Notes: generated by a model from the sequence alone, not told the origin. DNA of 64,000 nt from Amblyornis subalaris (GCA_018881555.1 JACAXG010000055.1:620001-684000); one strand, 5' to 3'. Counted from the stretch's first letter, positions 1 to 14,206 are shown. Numbers and translations are program-made.

Positions 1-308
1 GCAAGAAACAATCCTGATGTGACTCAAGATGAAGCAGTTTATTGTAATTGTTTTCTTCATTCTTAATTATCTGTGATTCACGGTGGACAAAGACCAAAAG
101 GAAACACACCACATGAGCACTGCAGACTTGCAGTGACAAAATCAGTTCAACAGAATAACATTTAGAAGACAGATTTGCAGATTTATTGGTCATTCCATGA
201 AATCACGTATTACTCAGAATATATATTGAGAATAACTGATCATTCATATTTAAGTTTTCAAGTCTCCATTCCTTCCTCTCATTCCCTCTGGGTTTCATTT
301 AACAACAG

Positions 309-325
309 AAAAAAAAAAAAAAAAA
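309..325. repeat. Poly-A run (17 A)
   Basis: A homopolymer of 17 A, followed by ACAAAACCCC. There is no SINE or processed pseudogene body that I recognise upstream of it. Confidence 0.9.
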
Positions 326-3300
326 CAAAACCCCAAAGAAATGGGTTTTATCTCTCTAGATCTTGTCAGAGCACAATCACTATGGAAATTGTGCTGTCAA
401 TGAAGTTCAATTTCCCTTGCACTTTTACTTTTATTGCCATGGATATTTTCTTCCTTATAAGCACTAAGACAGAATTGATAGAAGAATGTGCTTTATAATA
501 TCACAACTCATGAAAAAACACTGAAATTGTAGTCTTCTAAGTTGAGACCCTTGAGGTGAAGGAATACGGAAGTATTTTCCAGTAGTAGAAGAGGACATTC
601 ATCTCTAATGAAAAAATTAGGGGTTGGCGAGAATGAGAACCATAAATTTAGTCTCTAGAAATGTTAAGGTCACAGGTCCTAGAAGGACTGTAGTTTGAAA
701 AGTCTCTTAGTTTCTTTCCCAAATCTGTGTTCTAGTTATAACACTAACTCTTCAGAGAGGAACCTCTGAAGATTCCTCCACCTGTCAAGTCTGCAGCTAC
801 TTCAGCAGACAGGGACTTAAAAGACAAGTGACTGACCTTGGGAAACTTGAAAGCAATGTTCTAGAGAGAAGATGGCAAAGCACAAGGTATGGTAAATGGG
901 TATCTTCAGGACATCATCCCTGCCAGAGATCCTGTGATACCCTGAACACCATAGTGACTGCTGACAGTTTCCCATCAAGTACCTACAGATCCAGCACGGA
1001 ACCAGATTAAATATTGTAGCTAACCTGTCTAGTATTCAGAATACAAAATGCATGTCCAATCGTGCATACCATTTTGTTTTATTGTTGAACAACTATGTAA
1101 ACTCTTATTCTCTCCAGAAATACAAAATCTGGCACATTCTTGAAGCCGGGGTACATAAGACGTCATGGGACTGAATGATAAGGTTATTTTGATAAAAAAG
1201 GGATACCCAGTCAAACGTGAAGTCTGAGGTCTCCTAACCTGTGTTGCTATAAAAATAAAATACATGGCAGAGGCAAGCTGGTGTTGTCTGCTTTCTGCAG
1301 CTGAGCTCTGCATCATGTAATGTAGTGTAATTTTACCTGCTTTTATTTATACTCTACTGCCAGAGCATTTTAGTTCTACATTCTGATTCCCTTCAAAATG
1401 TAACGGCTAACAGAATGGAGACTTAAATAAAAATCCTCACCTCGCTTCTCTACTTAATATGATATATTGCCTTTTAGTATGTAAGGTGTTTTCACCTCTG
1501 ATTCCTGGTTCTCAGGTGTGTGACCTTATGTGTTCACATACACTCTCCATCACAGCTTCAACTACATAAAACCCAACAGTTTTGTTATTCTGGCTGCTCT
1601 GCTTCTCATCCCTCACGTTCACTAGCAAGAGAGAAACAACGTGAGCAGCAGAGGGCTAGTTCTTGTAGGGAAGTATCTCACATGCCCCTTTTTCCCCTGA
1701 ACAAGTATCTTGTATTCCAAGTTTCCAATCAGCATTCCTATAGAGTCTTCAGGGTAGGTGGTAGCGCATGTGTTGTCTGCCTCTGAGTTTGGAACACACT
1801 GATTGACAGACATACATGCTGATCAACATATTTGTGGGTATTCTTGGCCTTCCCAAAACAGAGGGCAGCAATTTACTCCTTGTATACTTGGCTGCAAATT
1901 TTCATGACCAGCTGGTTCATTATGGGGGTAGAGAGAGGCAGACAGATGGGAGAAGAAAGAGGAAGAAAATTCACTGTTGCAGTTGTGATCAATTGTATGT
2001 GGAGGACATAACCTCAGTCTCTCTGTAAATTGAAAATGGCTTACAGTGGTAATCCAAAGATTTCTGTAACTAGAAAATGACAAATTATTTGACTTTCTAC
2101 AGTCAGCTATGTTTTCTAAATATCATTGCTATAGATACCCAGGATAATGAAGAGAAAGGTTTTTCATTTGCTGATACTTCGAACTGGAATGTAGGACTTA
2201 GGGTCATTATAACTTGCTCATACCTGGATGATAAAAGAATCAGCCAATATCTGGTAAGATCAGTTTTTCAGAGGAATTCTGGAAGGATCCTGAGAACCAG
2301 AATAACAAGCCATGTAACTCTACTGCTTTGGATAAACCTTTAAAGAATCCAAATAATATTATAATTTACAGACTTTGAGCTTTATGTCAGCATGCAGCTA
2401 AAACCTTAAGCTAGAGCTACCTTTAGAGCTCTTCTCTTTAGAGAAGAGTAAAAGCCTATAGGAAAAATGAATAATCCTAAAGAAGTACCTTTTTTCTCTT
2501 GAGTATGAAGACAAGTGACTTGAGCAGTTAGAAATACTGTGTTTAAGGGACGAAATTCCCAAATACAGGTGATACTTTTGTTATGTTTAGCCACCTGAAG
2601 TTAGATATCCAGTATAAGCTGGTCATCTAGATTCACTTTGTAGGTGGAGAGGGTTCAGCATTCATGTCATCATCCATTATTCACCTGAGAGCAATGAATT
2701 AGCTCTTCAAGGNACCTGCTGCTTTCCACAGATAGTTTAAAACACACAGTTAATTTTTAAGTTTCTCAAGTTGACTAGGTAACCACTAACCAGGCTGAGT
2801 GGGTTGCTGTGCACAACAAAAGATTTGCAGTCAACCAGAAGGAGACACACAAAAATCAGGTGAACTCCGGGCACTTTTGTTGTGCAGGGGTCACCACGTG
2901 CTGTTGGGAAGGAGGCAGAACCCAGGTGCAGAGACAGTGAAGGGCTTGGGCACCTCAGCATGGTGGAGGCAAAATGTAACTATTGAATACAAAACAATGT
3001 AAATTTGAAGCAACAGAAGAGCTGAAAGCAGCCCAGGAGACACCTACACTTCAGGCTTGCTACATTATTCTACTTTACATTTCTCCAGACCCTGGTTTGC
3101 TTTGGGCCCATCTCGAACTGCCAAGCACATGCGCACCTGGTCCCCAGTGAGCCACACCGTGACTGACAGATAGGAGCTTCTTTGTTTTATTCCCGGGAAG
3201 CTTGGACATTACCATCTTCTCAGACCACTTCAACACACAGCAGACAGTTGTCCTCTTCCAAAGAAAAAGAAAAATGCAGTAAAGTTGCCAATATCTTTTT

Positions 3301-4389
3301 ACCTTTCACCTCATCCCCATTTATTTATTAGTCTAATAGACAAAACCACTCTTCTATGAAAGCAGCAAATGAATGTTCATTTTCTCCTTCTAGCTGAGAG
3401 AAGTTTTGAATGGCAAAACATATGTCTTGCCAGTCATGTGTGCAGATACATATTTTTATCAACAGATTTTGAACTATTATTAAGCATCTATTATTTTAAA
3501 TCAGCTGTTAAACTAAATCCATCTTAATAATCTTCACTGCATCCATACAGTGTATTTTGTCACTGGGTGTGTAAGTTGGGTGTGTAATTTGTCCTTTGGT
3601 TCTATAATTGAAGTTTCACTGGTCTGATGCCCACTTGCACTTTGATTTACCATGAAAGTTTCTAAAAATAAACCCAGAATACTCGAGAAACCTTACTGAA
3701 TCTCAACATTACTGTTGCACATCCACTGTATAAGACAGCACTGATGCAAAATAGAGGACAATGCAGAATCTTAAGTGCTCAGACATCAATGTTCATCTCT
3801 TAGTCTGTGCATTAATATTCCCTCATACTTTTTAAGTTCTCAGAAACCAGTAGTATTTTAGATCTGCAGGAGGTTGTGAATAATAATGTGCATTAATAAG
3901 GTAGCAGAAGACACAAGTTCCTGCTGATTGCATATCCAAGATTGTTGTTGATGACTACATTACTTACTAAAAAAAGTAAACAAATTCCTACATGGAGAGA
4001 TCCAAGATATGCCAGTTGCCTAGTTGCCAAAGAATATTAACATTTAAACAAAAAATGCTCAACTGTGCTATCATTTTCAAGGGATGCATTTCACAAGTAA
4101 CATTTTTCTGGGAAGGATATCAAAACCACTCGACAGTACGGTATATTTTCAAAAGCGTAAGGATTTTATTCCTTTCATGGTCCACATCATTATGGTCTCT
4201 AATAACAAGTCCAACACTAAAATGCCCAAGTAATGCAGCAAACCCTTAAATATATAATATAAATTGCTTTTATGAAACTAATTCTCACCTTTTTGTGTTA
4301 CAGTTAAGAATACTTGCATTTGTTTAACCAGCAGCTTAGTTTGATAATCTTATGTGTCTGGTTAGAATCAGAATTCATCTTATATCCCN

Positions 4390-4460
4390 GAGTCTTTCCC
4401 ATTGATTTCAGCTGAGCTTTTCCCATGAGGATGGATTGTAAAAGGATTAGGCTGCTTTCA
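4390..4460. mobile_element. Possible relic of the same old amniote repeat class
   Basis: CTTTCCCATTGATTTCAGCT, then CTTTTCCCATGAGGATGGAT, TGTAAAAGGATTAGG resembles repeats of the form CCCATTGACTTCAATGGGAC followed by a CATGAGTAAGG block. The match is short and imperfect. Confidence 0.28.
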
Positions 4461-6732
4461 ATTTTTGTTTCATATACTTTTATTTAGGTATATGAGCCAA
4501 GGCCCATGCTGAAGGAGTTTATTTTTGGAATATGGGAAATGTAAGTAGGCAGTTGCATTAATAGGTTTATAGAAAGCTCTTCAACATGCAACAATACATT
4601 TCACGTCTAGCTTTTAGTTAAATAAAGAGCTATAGAATTCTGGGATCCACCTAACAGAGCCTGGCTTATAATTCTAGGAATTATAGGAATCTAGGTCTAG
4701 GAAATGGCTTATTAGTAGTTGTTATACAATATACAGCTTCCTGAGCAGCACTGAAGAGAAAGTGCAGGCTCCAACTGTTAGACACATAAATACAACATGT
4801 GTATACAATATGGTATTGTTTGGAGACTTCCACAGAAACAAAAATAAAGATATACAAATGAGAGTTAGGTTCCTCTTCCCAACAAAAAATAAGAAGCAAC
4901 AAGTTGTGGGCTATTCAAATAAATAATTTCACAAGGGACCAGCAGAGTGAGGTGCCCATTCAAGGACTGCCTGGCTGCTGTTACTGAACAGGAAAGTTCA
5001 GGGAATGGTTGCTCATAGGGTGAATCTTCTCTGACCAGGGATGTTAATGGCCATAGCTGCCACCATGAAATAAGCTGCTCTCTAATAGCTATTCCACAGT
5101 AGCTTCTCTATGTGAACATCAGTTCCCAGGCCTTACTCCTCTGGAATAATGTTTGCAATGCTAAATGGTTTCAAAACAAATGAAACCATAGTTGATCTTC
5201 CAGAATAATTATACTTGTCAGTTTGCTCTTTAGTGGCAAGGCTGGAGGAAACAATGGAAAAACCCTGAAGATCTGCACCATGTCCTGAGTGCAGGTACAG
5301 GACCTTTTCTGAAGATTATGTTCTTTCTGGCAATTATATGTTGTTCTAGGACAAGGACCTGCCTGGACACAGACACCACACCACACAGCTCATCCACACA
5401 CAGGCACCAGGTTTGTTCTGATTAAAGTTCCGGCAGAGCTGGGACGAGGCACATCCTATTGGATTATATACAATATTTCCTCATGCATCAAACATTAGGA
5501 ATGCCCATTTTAAGCATTAGTATCGTGCAATATAGATGGCAAAGCCTAGGTTGGGTGTAAGACGTCTTCAGCAGAGGTTCAATGTCTCCATGTGATCTTA
5601 GTGGTACCTAAGAAACAAACAATATACAATCATTATTTGCTAGTTACATTTCATCATGCCTGTGAGTTTATTGAGTACTAATGCAATTTCTACTTGCATG
5701 TATAAGCAACATTATGTAGCATTTGTTTATACCATATATTTGAATTCTACTTTGCACCTGGATATTTTTACTTTACACAATTGAAAAACAAAGAGGTACA
5801 AATTGAATAATGTGTAAAACCAGTGGCTACAATGCAAATCAGAAAATTCTAGAAATGTCAGTGCAGCATGTGAGCATAGTAAAGTGGGTTATTCTTCAAG
5901 ATATATCACATTGCTTAGTCAGAACAGCAGTGTCTGCAGAAAGGTATTCTTGCTCTTGATGTTGCTAACACTCTTGCTTTTATCACAACCTCACAACATT
6001 TGGCATTTTTCCTAAGTCCTCAGGAAATGTCAGAAAATGTGTGGAGATTTTTCCATTTTTTTTTAATGGGAATTTCCTACTTCTTATGATATTAATGTAA
6101 AGTTTGGAAATACATGGGCCCACAAAAGACACTCAGAAGTCCCCAAAACTATCATTACTTTTCATACCTAGATTTTTGATGTATATCCTCTTTGTAGATT
6201 TGTAGTACTGGCTTTTCTTATTATCTCTAGCAATTGATTATTTATTATGTTTTCATGCTTGGCTACTTACGTTATTGTATACTTTTAATCCTAATTAAGA
6301 ACCTAAAAAGCCCACATTTTCAAAAATTTCAGAGTAAATCTGGATACAAAACAAGTTTCCAGTTTGCAGACTTATTTTTCCACAAGAGTGATTTTGGTTT
6401 GGATCAAATGAAGCAGCAAATCTGAACAAACTTTACACCAAAGCAGCAGNTCCCTAGACACGGCAGCTGGCCAGTGAAACAGATTCCCTTCTCAACTTTG
6501 CTGTGAAGATAAAGTACAGAATTTTTGCTGCTGAGAAGTTGCTGGGGGCTCCACGCCTCCCTGGCACAAGGGCAGACCTTCCACTGGACCTTCCTAGCCT
6601 TCTCCTGGGACTTTTTCTATAATTTGAAAAAGCATTCAATATCACATAACACTCAGGTTTTGACAATAGCAGGAGTAGGTTAGACACAAATCTCTGGGAA
6701 GCTGTAAGAACAATGACTTTTAATTTAATTTT

Positions 6733-6751
6733 TTATTATTATTATTATTAA
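6733..6751. repeat. (ATT)n microsatellite
   Basis: About six tandem ATT units in AT-rich sequence. Confidence 0.9.
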
Positions 6752-8000
6752 TGAAATTGTTGTATCTATCTTCATTATAATAATGGTAAAAGTCAATGTA
6801 TTTTTAGTATGATGAATGCCTGTAACCATAAAACAATCCTTCGGACACAAAGGGACAAACAAAGTATATTCTGGCACCTGATAACATAGCAAAGCCTTGA
6901 GAACATCATCTGTACATAGGTCTGAAAATAGAGGTATCTCTTCAATAGTCTGTCACAACAGAGAAAATAAATGTTAGTATTGGGTGAGCAGACCGAAAAT
7001 CTGAGCCTTTCCAAAACCAGCACTGGTTTAACCTTCAATACCACTATCAGACTCTCCATAAAGAGAAGGCACAACAGCTTTAATTGGAAAGATGAGCCAT
7101 GAGAGAGACCTAAGTAATTTCTCCCAGTGATCAACTCATGTATTTCTTTCCTCATCTGACATTTCATAATGTCTTTCCTCTAAAATATTGTCCTTTTGAG
7201 GATCTCAACAGGATTTCTTCTGGGTACAGTTTCCCAGAACGGATTAAGTACATTGCTGAGTGTCCCTGCTGCCATCCTGGGATACCTGCAGGCAGAAGGG
7301 TGGAAATAGAGACAGCCGAGAGCTCTGTCTCGGGCTGGGAGAGCTGGATTTGCTTTATTGGGTGAGTAACACCTGCATGTGAGTGGCAGTTAGCAGATGG
7401 CATTGGAAAGGATGTGGATGGTGTGCAGAGCTACATGGGGCTGAAAACCTGCTGTTTGGAAAGGGAAATAAAGCACGTGGGCCTGGAACACAGAGACAGT
7501 AATAAAAACTTGTCTGTGCTAAATGTTCATTGAATAGTGACATGGTTAAGAGAATAGTAGTTTTAGATGCTTAAAAATGCAGTTTCAAGCAGTACAGTTT
7601 TCAGAGTGAGGAATTCCACTGTGCTCCCATTTCTGAGAAGTCACTGAATCTGACGAACAGGCTGGGAGGGATAATGGCAGAGAAAACCTTGGCAATGCAC
7701 AAAGAAATGCACAAAACTTAGAAGCCTTTTCAATCCCTTTCATCATTATTCATCTGTTCTGACTGTTCTCATAGCATAACTATGGAACAACCAACCCTTA
7801 AATTAAGGCTAGGCTTCTTCACTTGAGTAGTTTCTCCATGGTGGGCACTGCAAACAACTAACACTGTCTCATGGAAGACACACACATTAAAATGAACGAA
7901 TAACTGCTCTTGGATGAACAGGGAGAAGCCATGGTCCACTGGCCCCATAAGAATGGGGGAAGGCCATCTTTCAGAAATCAGGCAAACCCTGTGTTAAGGC

Positions 8001-8165
8001 ACTAGGTTGGGAAATAGTAGATGTGATTTCCATTCCCTTCTCTGCCTTACTCCTCCTGCCTGAATTTGAACAAGTCTCTAAGTCTTTCTCTGCCTCAGTC
8101 TGTAATGGAGTAATAATATCTTCCTGCCTCACTGTGGGACACTGTCATCCAGATATTGTACTGAT
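8001..8165 (+). mobile_element. MIR (CORE-SINE) relic, sense
   Basis: The order of blocks is that of MIR: CATTCCCTTCTCTGCCTTAC, a tRNA-derived to core transition with GAACAAGTCTCTAAGTC, then CTCTGCCTCAGTCTGTAATG, AATAATATCTTCCTGCCTCA and a GTGGGACACTGTCATC end. MIRs predate the split of birds and mammals, and this copy has the divergence expected. Confidence 0.75.
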
Positions 8166-11127
8166 GGGTACAATTGAACAATCTGCCATATATTAGAAAG
8201 AAAACTTGTTCAGATGGATGGTACTTTATCACTGAAAAATGTCAAGTGAATGAGGTGTACTCGCTTTTTATAGGTTCCTTGTATGTGCTTTGTTATAATA
8301 AGAAATGCATCACCACTGTGGGGACCTGAGTCATCTTTGTCCTTATTCTGCTCTTTTTCAGTGTTTTCCTTGAATGCAACACACATAAATCAGTATAAAA
8401 ATGGAGTAATACCATGGCAAATCATAGGTTTTGTTTTTCTCCCTGGAAGTTGCACTAGCCCTGCAGTCCAAAACAATTATTACCATGTAATTTATTTTCA
8501 CTTTATTACGTTTCTCTGAAATACAAATTGGAGTTTGCTGGTTATGCAACAGCTCTCCATATTCATTTTCCTACACAATGAAACTTCAGCTGGGAATACA
8601 TACAAATTAAGGATTCAAATCTTTCTAAGAAGTTTTGCAAAACTTCCTTTATAGCCAGCTTCTATCAAATCCCATTTGGTTTTATAAGCTGCTGAAAACC
8701 CTAATCAGAAACATCTGTGCTTATGGGCTCCAAACAGAGTATCATCTATACCTTACCTTACTTCCCTGTAAGAACCTCTGAATAATGTCAAAATAGCATG
8801 CCTTTCCTAATTCAAACATTTGGCAAAACAGTGTTCTAATAAATGATGTAACAAGGGAGATCATAATAAGAAACATCTGTACAGATTGCTGAAGGCAAGC
8901 TCAAAGTATGTCAGAGTCTAAGAATTTACCACAAGGAAAAATTACTGAGAAAAAAATGTAAAAAATGTTTATGTTCAATGTTGCTTGAAAAGCAACATGA
9001 ACGAAATGTGTAACTGAACCACACAAGTAGACCACAACCCTCTTTTCATATTGACAAAGNTATTGAAGGGCTGGCATAGGGAANTAAAAACCCGTCCCTG
9101 ACTAGCAGCTGTTTAGAAATTCCCACTGTCCATGGGCACAGGTCTTCCTGTGGTGCTTCAGACTCAGTGCAGCTCAGCACAGCTCAGCCTCATTCACACA
9201 AATGAGCACATTCAGCCATAGACCATTTGTGCAGGACAGAAAAAGATTATTATCTCTCCCTTTTTGATAGGAAATCTCAGGTACAGAGAAGTCAAATCAA
9301 AATTATTCCTCTGATCTGAGTGTAATAAAACTNGGGCAATCAATTTAATTTACCTGTTACTTCATAAAAAAATGCAGTGTGTCTGAATCTTCCATTGCTT
9401 TCAGCTAAAGAAGACAACATTTGGCCTCCTTGGACACCATGTCCAAGATTTATCAAGTCAGAGATGTCCAAAATGAGGGTGTGCATTGAAGGTTATCCAT
9501 CACATAAGGAATCTGAGTAAGGACACTCTGACATTGACCATCCTAATAACCTGATTCCCTGTGCTTCAACACTATACTGTTTTTCATTTCTTACAGGACT
9601 TTTTTTCATCCATCTGTACCAGTAGGGCATGAGTGAGAAAAAACAAAGAAAAACATGCTGCTGAAACACACTATGTTCTGAAAAGCCATACCAGGCCCTT
9701 GCCAACAGGTAGGGAAGGCAGCCACTGCGACTGTCAGCAGGGATACAAAAAGATGTGCTCTCTGAATGTCGTGCCTTTAGATTCCAGGAGGAACAAGCAA
9801 TAAAAAAAAAATAACAAGGAGATTGGACGCATTCTGCAGAATGAATAATAAAGTTGGACAAGCAAGCAGCACCCTGTCAGCCTTCTGCTAATGAAAAGTC
9901 AACTATTCCAGGAATTGATGCCCTNTGTCTGGAGTCCAAGAGGCAAAAGTGCTAAGAACCACTGATGTTTTGTATTTTCTTAAGCTTGGCCAGGTCTAGA
10001 AGGAAAATACTTGCAGTATTATTTAGTACTGAGTGGGGATGTCTCTGCTATACCAGATACCTGATTATGAGAGCTCAAGGACTACCGACAGGGTATGTCA
10101 CTGATACTCAAACTAAAATTTTTGCTCCATGCTTGGCTAGTAACTACATTTATTTTTTTTGTCATTCCTCAGAGCTTTTCAAAGAGTGTTTTAAAAGTGG
10201 AAAGACACTGTTTCGAGGTTTTAGTTGTTGATAATTGTTTTTCCACGCATGAGGCTATATAGTTTTGAGATGAGCTGAGGATGACTTTTTAATAACAAAC
10301 TCCGTTACTCAGAACTATGTAAAGTATTTCTGTGTTCTATGAAAATAATGCTGGTTCTGTTCAAATAAACTCACTGCTGAGATGCTGCAGTAAGCTTCAA
10401 TATTTTTAGACCATTTGGGCCCCAGGCAATCTGAAGTAAATATATTTATTTTAGGTTATCCCTAGTGTAAACAGAGAAAACCTGAGCATCAGGGTAAAGG
10501 TCACAATCCCATGGGCAACATCTGTTCTCTTGAATTTTGAGGAATAGTTCTGACTGCACATGCAATAAAACTCAAGAGCTCTGCTCAATCTTCTCACACC
10601 CCTCCAAGTCTCCCAGCCCCAAATTGTTGGAACCTTTGAATTTCACCCCATGCATCAGACAAGAGTGGGTCAGCTACAAGAGCTGGACAAGCTTCAAACT
10701 GAGACTCAGTCTCAGAGTGTCCCAGCTTCAATGAAAATCTCCAACAAGCTTCCATTACCTCTTGTCATCACTCTAAGTCAGGAAGTATGAAGCTCTATAA
10801 ACTCATGAACTTTAATCTTATTTTTCTCAATCTCTAGTCATTTTCCTAAAAAAAAAGTTGATGTTCTTTACTGAGTTAAAACATCGCAGACAGAACAGAT
10901 AGGATCTTTATGTTACGTTTTGCCACACAGATGTACACATTTAAAATCTTACAGTTTGTCTATGTTTTCATTTCATTGCGCTGGAAAGCGAGGAATGGCA
11001 TTTAGTAGTTTTACTTCTGCTTTAGCAGGAATCAGGATCCATTTCAAAATACCAGGCACCTCAGTTATGCCTGATTATTATTTATGCAAAATTATTTCAC
11101 GTGTTCCGGACAAAGAACAAAAGAAAA
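8166..11127. other. Non-genic sequence between repeat relics
   Basis: Apart from an antisense MIR relic near 9.3 kb I see no gene or element. Five of the ambiguous bases in this part fall between 9.06 and 9.93 kb. Confidence 0.65.
9245..9345 (-). mobile_element. MIR relic, antisense, degraded
   Basis: The pattern ATTATTATCTCTCCCTTTTTG, GGAAATCTCAGGTACAGAGA, AGTCAAATCA resembles the reverse complement of the MIR core (normally a GAAACTGAGGCACAGAGA block followed by a GACTTGCCCAAGGTCAC block). The second block is poorly kept. Confidence 0.5.
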
Positions 11128-12459
11128 TAATAGAATCATAGAATATGCTGAGTAGGAACAGAGCCATCAGGATCATCTAGTCCAACACCTGACCCTGCAC
11201 AGGTAAGCCCACCAATCCCCCGCTGTGTCTGAGAGCATTGTCCAAACACTTCTGGAACTCTGTCAGACTTGGTGCTGTGACCACTTCTCTGGGGAGCCTG
11301 TTCCAGTGCCCAGCCACCCTCNGGGGAAGAACCTTTCCCTGATATCCAACCTAAACTTCCCCTGACTCAGCTTCAGGCTATTTCCTTGAGTCCTGTCTCT
11401 GGTCACAAGAGTGAGGAGATCAGTGTCTGCCCCTCTGCTGCCCCTCNTGAGGAAATTGTACCTGCAATGAGGTCTCCCCTCAGTCTCCTCTTCTCCNGGA
11501 TGAACAAACCAAGTGACCTCAGCTGTTCCTCATAAGGATTCACCTCCAGANACTTCACCATCTTTGTTGCTGCCCTTTGGGCACTCTCCAATAGCTCAAT
11601 GTCTGTTTTATATTGTGGTGCCCAAAACTGCCCCCAGCACTCNAGGTGAGGACGCCCCAGTGCAGAGCAGAGCGGGACAATCCCCTCTCTGGCCTGTCTG
11701 GCGATGCTGTGCCTGATGCCCCCAGGACAAGGTTGGCCTTCCTGGCTGCCAGGGCACTGCTGGCTCATGTTCATCTTGCCAGGACCATTTCTGCAGCTGC
11801 TCTCCAGCCTCTCATTCCCCAGTTTATTCACACAACCAGGGTTGCCCTGTCACAGCTGCAGAATCCGGCACTCGCCCTTATTGAACTTCATATGGTTGGT
11901 GATTGCCCATCTCTCTAATTTGTCACAGCTTCTCTGCAGGGCCTCTCTGCCCTTAAGGGAGTTGACAGCTCCTCCCAGTTTAGTGTTGTCAGCAAACTTA
12001 CTTAGTATTCCTTTGAGTCCTGTGTCCAAGCCATTAATGAAGATGCTGAAGAGAACCAGGCTGAGAATGGAGCCCTGTGGAACCCCACTAGTGACAGGTC
12101 ACCAGGCTGATGTCCCCCCATTCACCATAACCCTTGGTGCTGACCTGTGAACAGTTGCTCACCCATCCTGTAACACGGTTATCCAGATGTGTGCTGGACA
12201 TCTTGTCCAGAAGGATCTTGTGAGAGAAAGGATCAAAAGCTCTGCTGAAGTCCAAAAATGATGACATCTACTGGCTTTTGTAGATCAACTAGGGGGGGTT
12301 ATCCTGTAGCAGAAGAAAATCAGTTTCAACAAGGACTTTCCCCTCATGGAGCCGTGCTGCCTGTTACTGATGACTGCATTGTCCTCCAGGTGTTTTTCAA
12401 TACCAACCAAAAGAATAATCTTTTCCATTATTTTACTGAGCACTGAAGTGAGACTGATA
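11128..12459 (-). mobile_element. CR1 LINE, 5'-truncated, with decayed reverse transcriptase C-terminal half
   Basis: Read on the minus strand, this is the last 1.3 kb of a CR1 element. The 3' end, at the left, is the typical ATTCTATGATTCTATT type. The reverse transcriptase motif GVPQGS is at 12069-12086. The catalytic FADD box is at 11985-11996 but reads FADN, because its second aspartate codon is now AAC. Downstream CR1 landmarks are visible: NHMKFNKGEC, then [14 protein letters not shown] and EKRRLRGDL within 11403-11831. An in-frame TGA at 11850-11852 and several Ns confirm it is dead. The 5' end at about 12459 is a truncation joined to AT-rich DNA. Confidence 0.92.
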
Positions 12460-12575
12460 AAAAATATTTATTATTGAAATATTAATTAATTAATACATAT
12501 ATAATTAAATTATAGATTATATGTTATTGAAATATTTATTATTATATTGTATCAAAATATTTATTTTTGAAAAAT
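12460..12575. repeat. AT-rich block abutting the truncated 5' end of a CR1
   Basis: About 115 bases of nearly pure A/T with irregular TTATTGAAATATT and TTAATTAATTAA motifs. TTATTGAAATATT occurs twice, near 12471 and 12526. It starts where CR1 homology stops. Confidence 0.7.
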
Positions 12576-13035
12576 GTATAAAAAGTGAAAAGTAGTTCTT
12601 GTTTCATATGACACAGTCCTTCGAGATTTTAGATCTAAGCTGCTCAGAGTCAGTCACATATCTGGGATATTCAGATGTAACACTGCTACAAGTCCACCTC
12701 TGCTTTTCTCAGTGTTTGCACTGCTTATAGGCACTGGAGTGCCTATCTGCTGTATACCTGAAGCCATGATTTATAAATAACAGTCTATAACAAACTCTTC
12801 CTGTGTTGTTCTGCTCACAAGAACATACGCATAAAACATGAGTTCTTCAAGGATATTATGCACTGGGCTTGTTTCTAGTGAGGCTATTCCAAGCCTAACC
12901 TAATGAAAAAGTGAGGTTAAAACCCCACTATATTTAACTTTATTTCTAGGAAAGCAGCTGTACTAGTTCAAGGCATTTTATTTTCCCAAGTAAGCTTTTG
13001 CATAACGGTCTGCCTTTCTTGTTCAAATTAAGAAG

Positions 13036-13049
13036 AAAAAAAAAAAAAA
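13036..13049. repeat. Poly-A run (14 A)
   Basis: A homopolymer of 14 A after AGAAG, with no recognised element attached. Confidence 0.85.
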
Positions 13050-14206
13050 CTGGCAACGTATGAAAGGAAGAAAGCAGACATAAGAAACACATTCCTAACA
13101 TGGATCCACAGTGACACAATGAAGACCCAAGTCTGGGAATTCATCAGAGTCTGGACATATTTGGAAGAAAATAAGGAAGTCATTTGCAGAGGTCTCTCTC
13201 GAAGACAGATACTTTCAGATGAGTTCTAGATCTCCTCGAAATGTCATTCACCAAACCAACTCCTGACTGCAGATCCAAGCTCTGGTGCTCAGAGGGTGCA
13301 GCCTCCTTTGAGCTATTGTGTTTTACCATTATAACTGAGATACATCACCTTTTGTTATTTAAATCATGCCCTCACTCCTACAAACCAGTGAAATCATAGA
13401 GGCACTCTGAACATTGTTCTATGCCAGCATGCATAAGGAATTCCATTTTGCATTAAATTAGATATTAACTGATAGTAAGCAATTATTTATACTGCCACAC
13501 TGAAAAAGCCTTTAGGAAGAACACACACAATTGTGTTTTCAAGCTTAACTCTGTCTCCTGACTGATGATTGTTTGATTTCTGAAGCTGTGTGATGCATAA
13601 ACTCTAGGCAATTTTTAAGTTATTTAAGATGTTGGCAGATTTAGACCAACTATGGACACATCTTCCATATATTTACACATCATTTATACAGATGACGAAG
13701 GGTCACATCCTGAGGATATTGGCAATTTATGAGATCCCAGGATATGTTCTGAAGAATCACATGGAGATTTGGTATTTATTAGAGATTACCTGTCAATTTG
13801 CTATGGACTTCAGACCATCTGACGCAAAGGACCATGTCCACAGGCACAACTCTCTGTCCTATCAAGCATTTTCTTGGCTGTGCAGGTGCAAGTGGTTCCC
13901 ACAGCACTAAACATCACAGCACAGGAATTACTGCACTAAATTACAGTTTAGATCCTGAAATTATACGGCAACTTAAGTAGCACTGGAAGAGACAACATGG
14001 GTGCCTGAGTCCAGTTCTGCATGATCTCAGGCAAACGTTGTTGTCACGAAGGCCTGAGGTGCATAAGGATGTCCCTTCTATTCTCTGTACCACTATGCAC
14101 TAAACATCACACTGTATTTGATTTAAGACCCTTCCCTTTAAGGAACCAAAAACCTAGAAAAAAATGATCATGTGCAAGGACAGGAGGAATTAAGAGTCTC
14201 ACCTAT

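Larger units (their letters stand above)
1..8000. other. Upstream non-genic sequence, no gene recognised
   Basis: AT-rich sequence with short open frames (all under about 125 codons) that lack recognisable domains, codon pattern or splice context. The only items noted are a poly-A run, an ATT microsatellite, a weak old repeat near 4.4 kb and a 13-bp inverted repeat at 2810-2886. Confidence 0.7.

Noticed and set aside
11403..11831. 142-codon open frame as a possible host gene
   Set aside because: The sequence (for example [14 protein letters not shown] and EKRRLRGDL) is the CR1 ORF2 C-terminus, with stops nearby.
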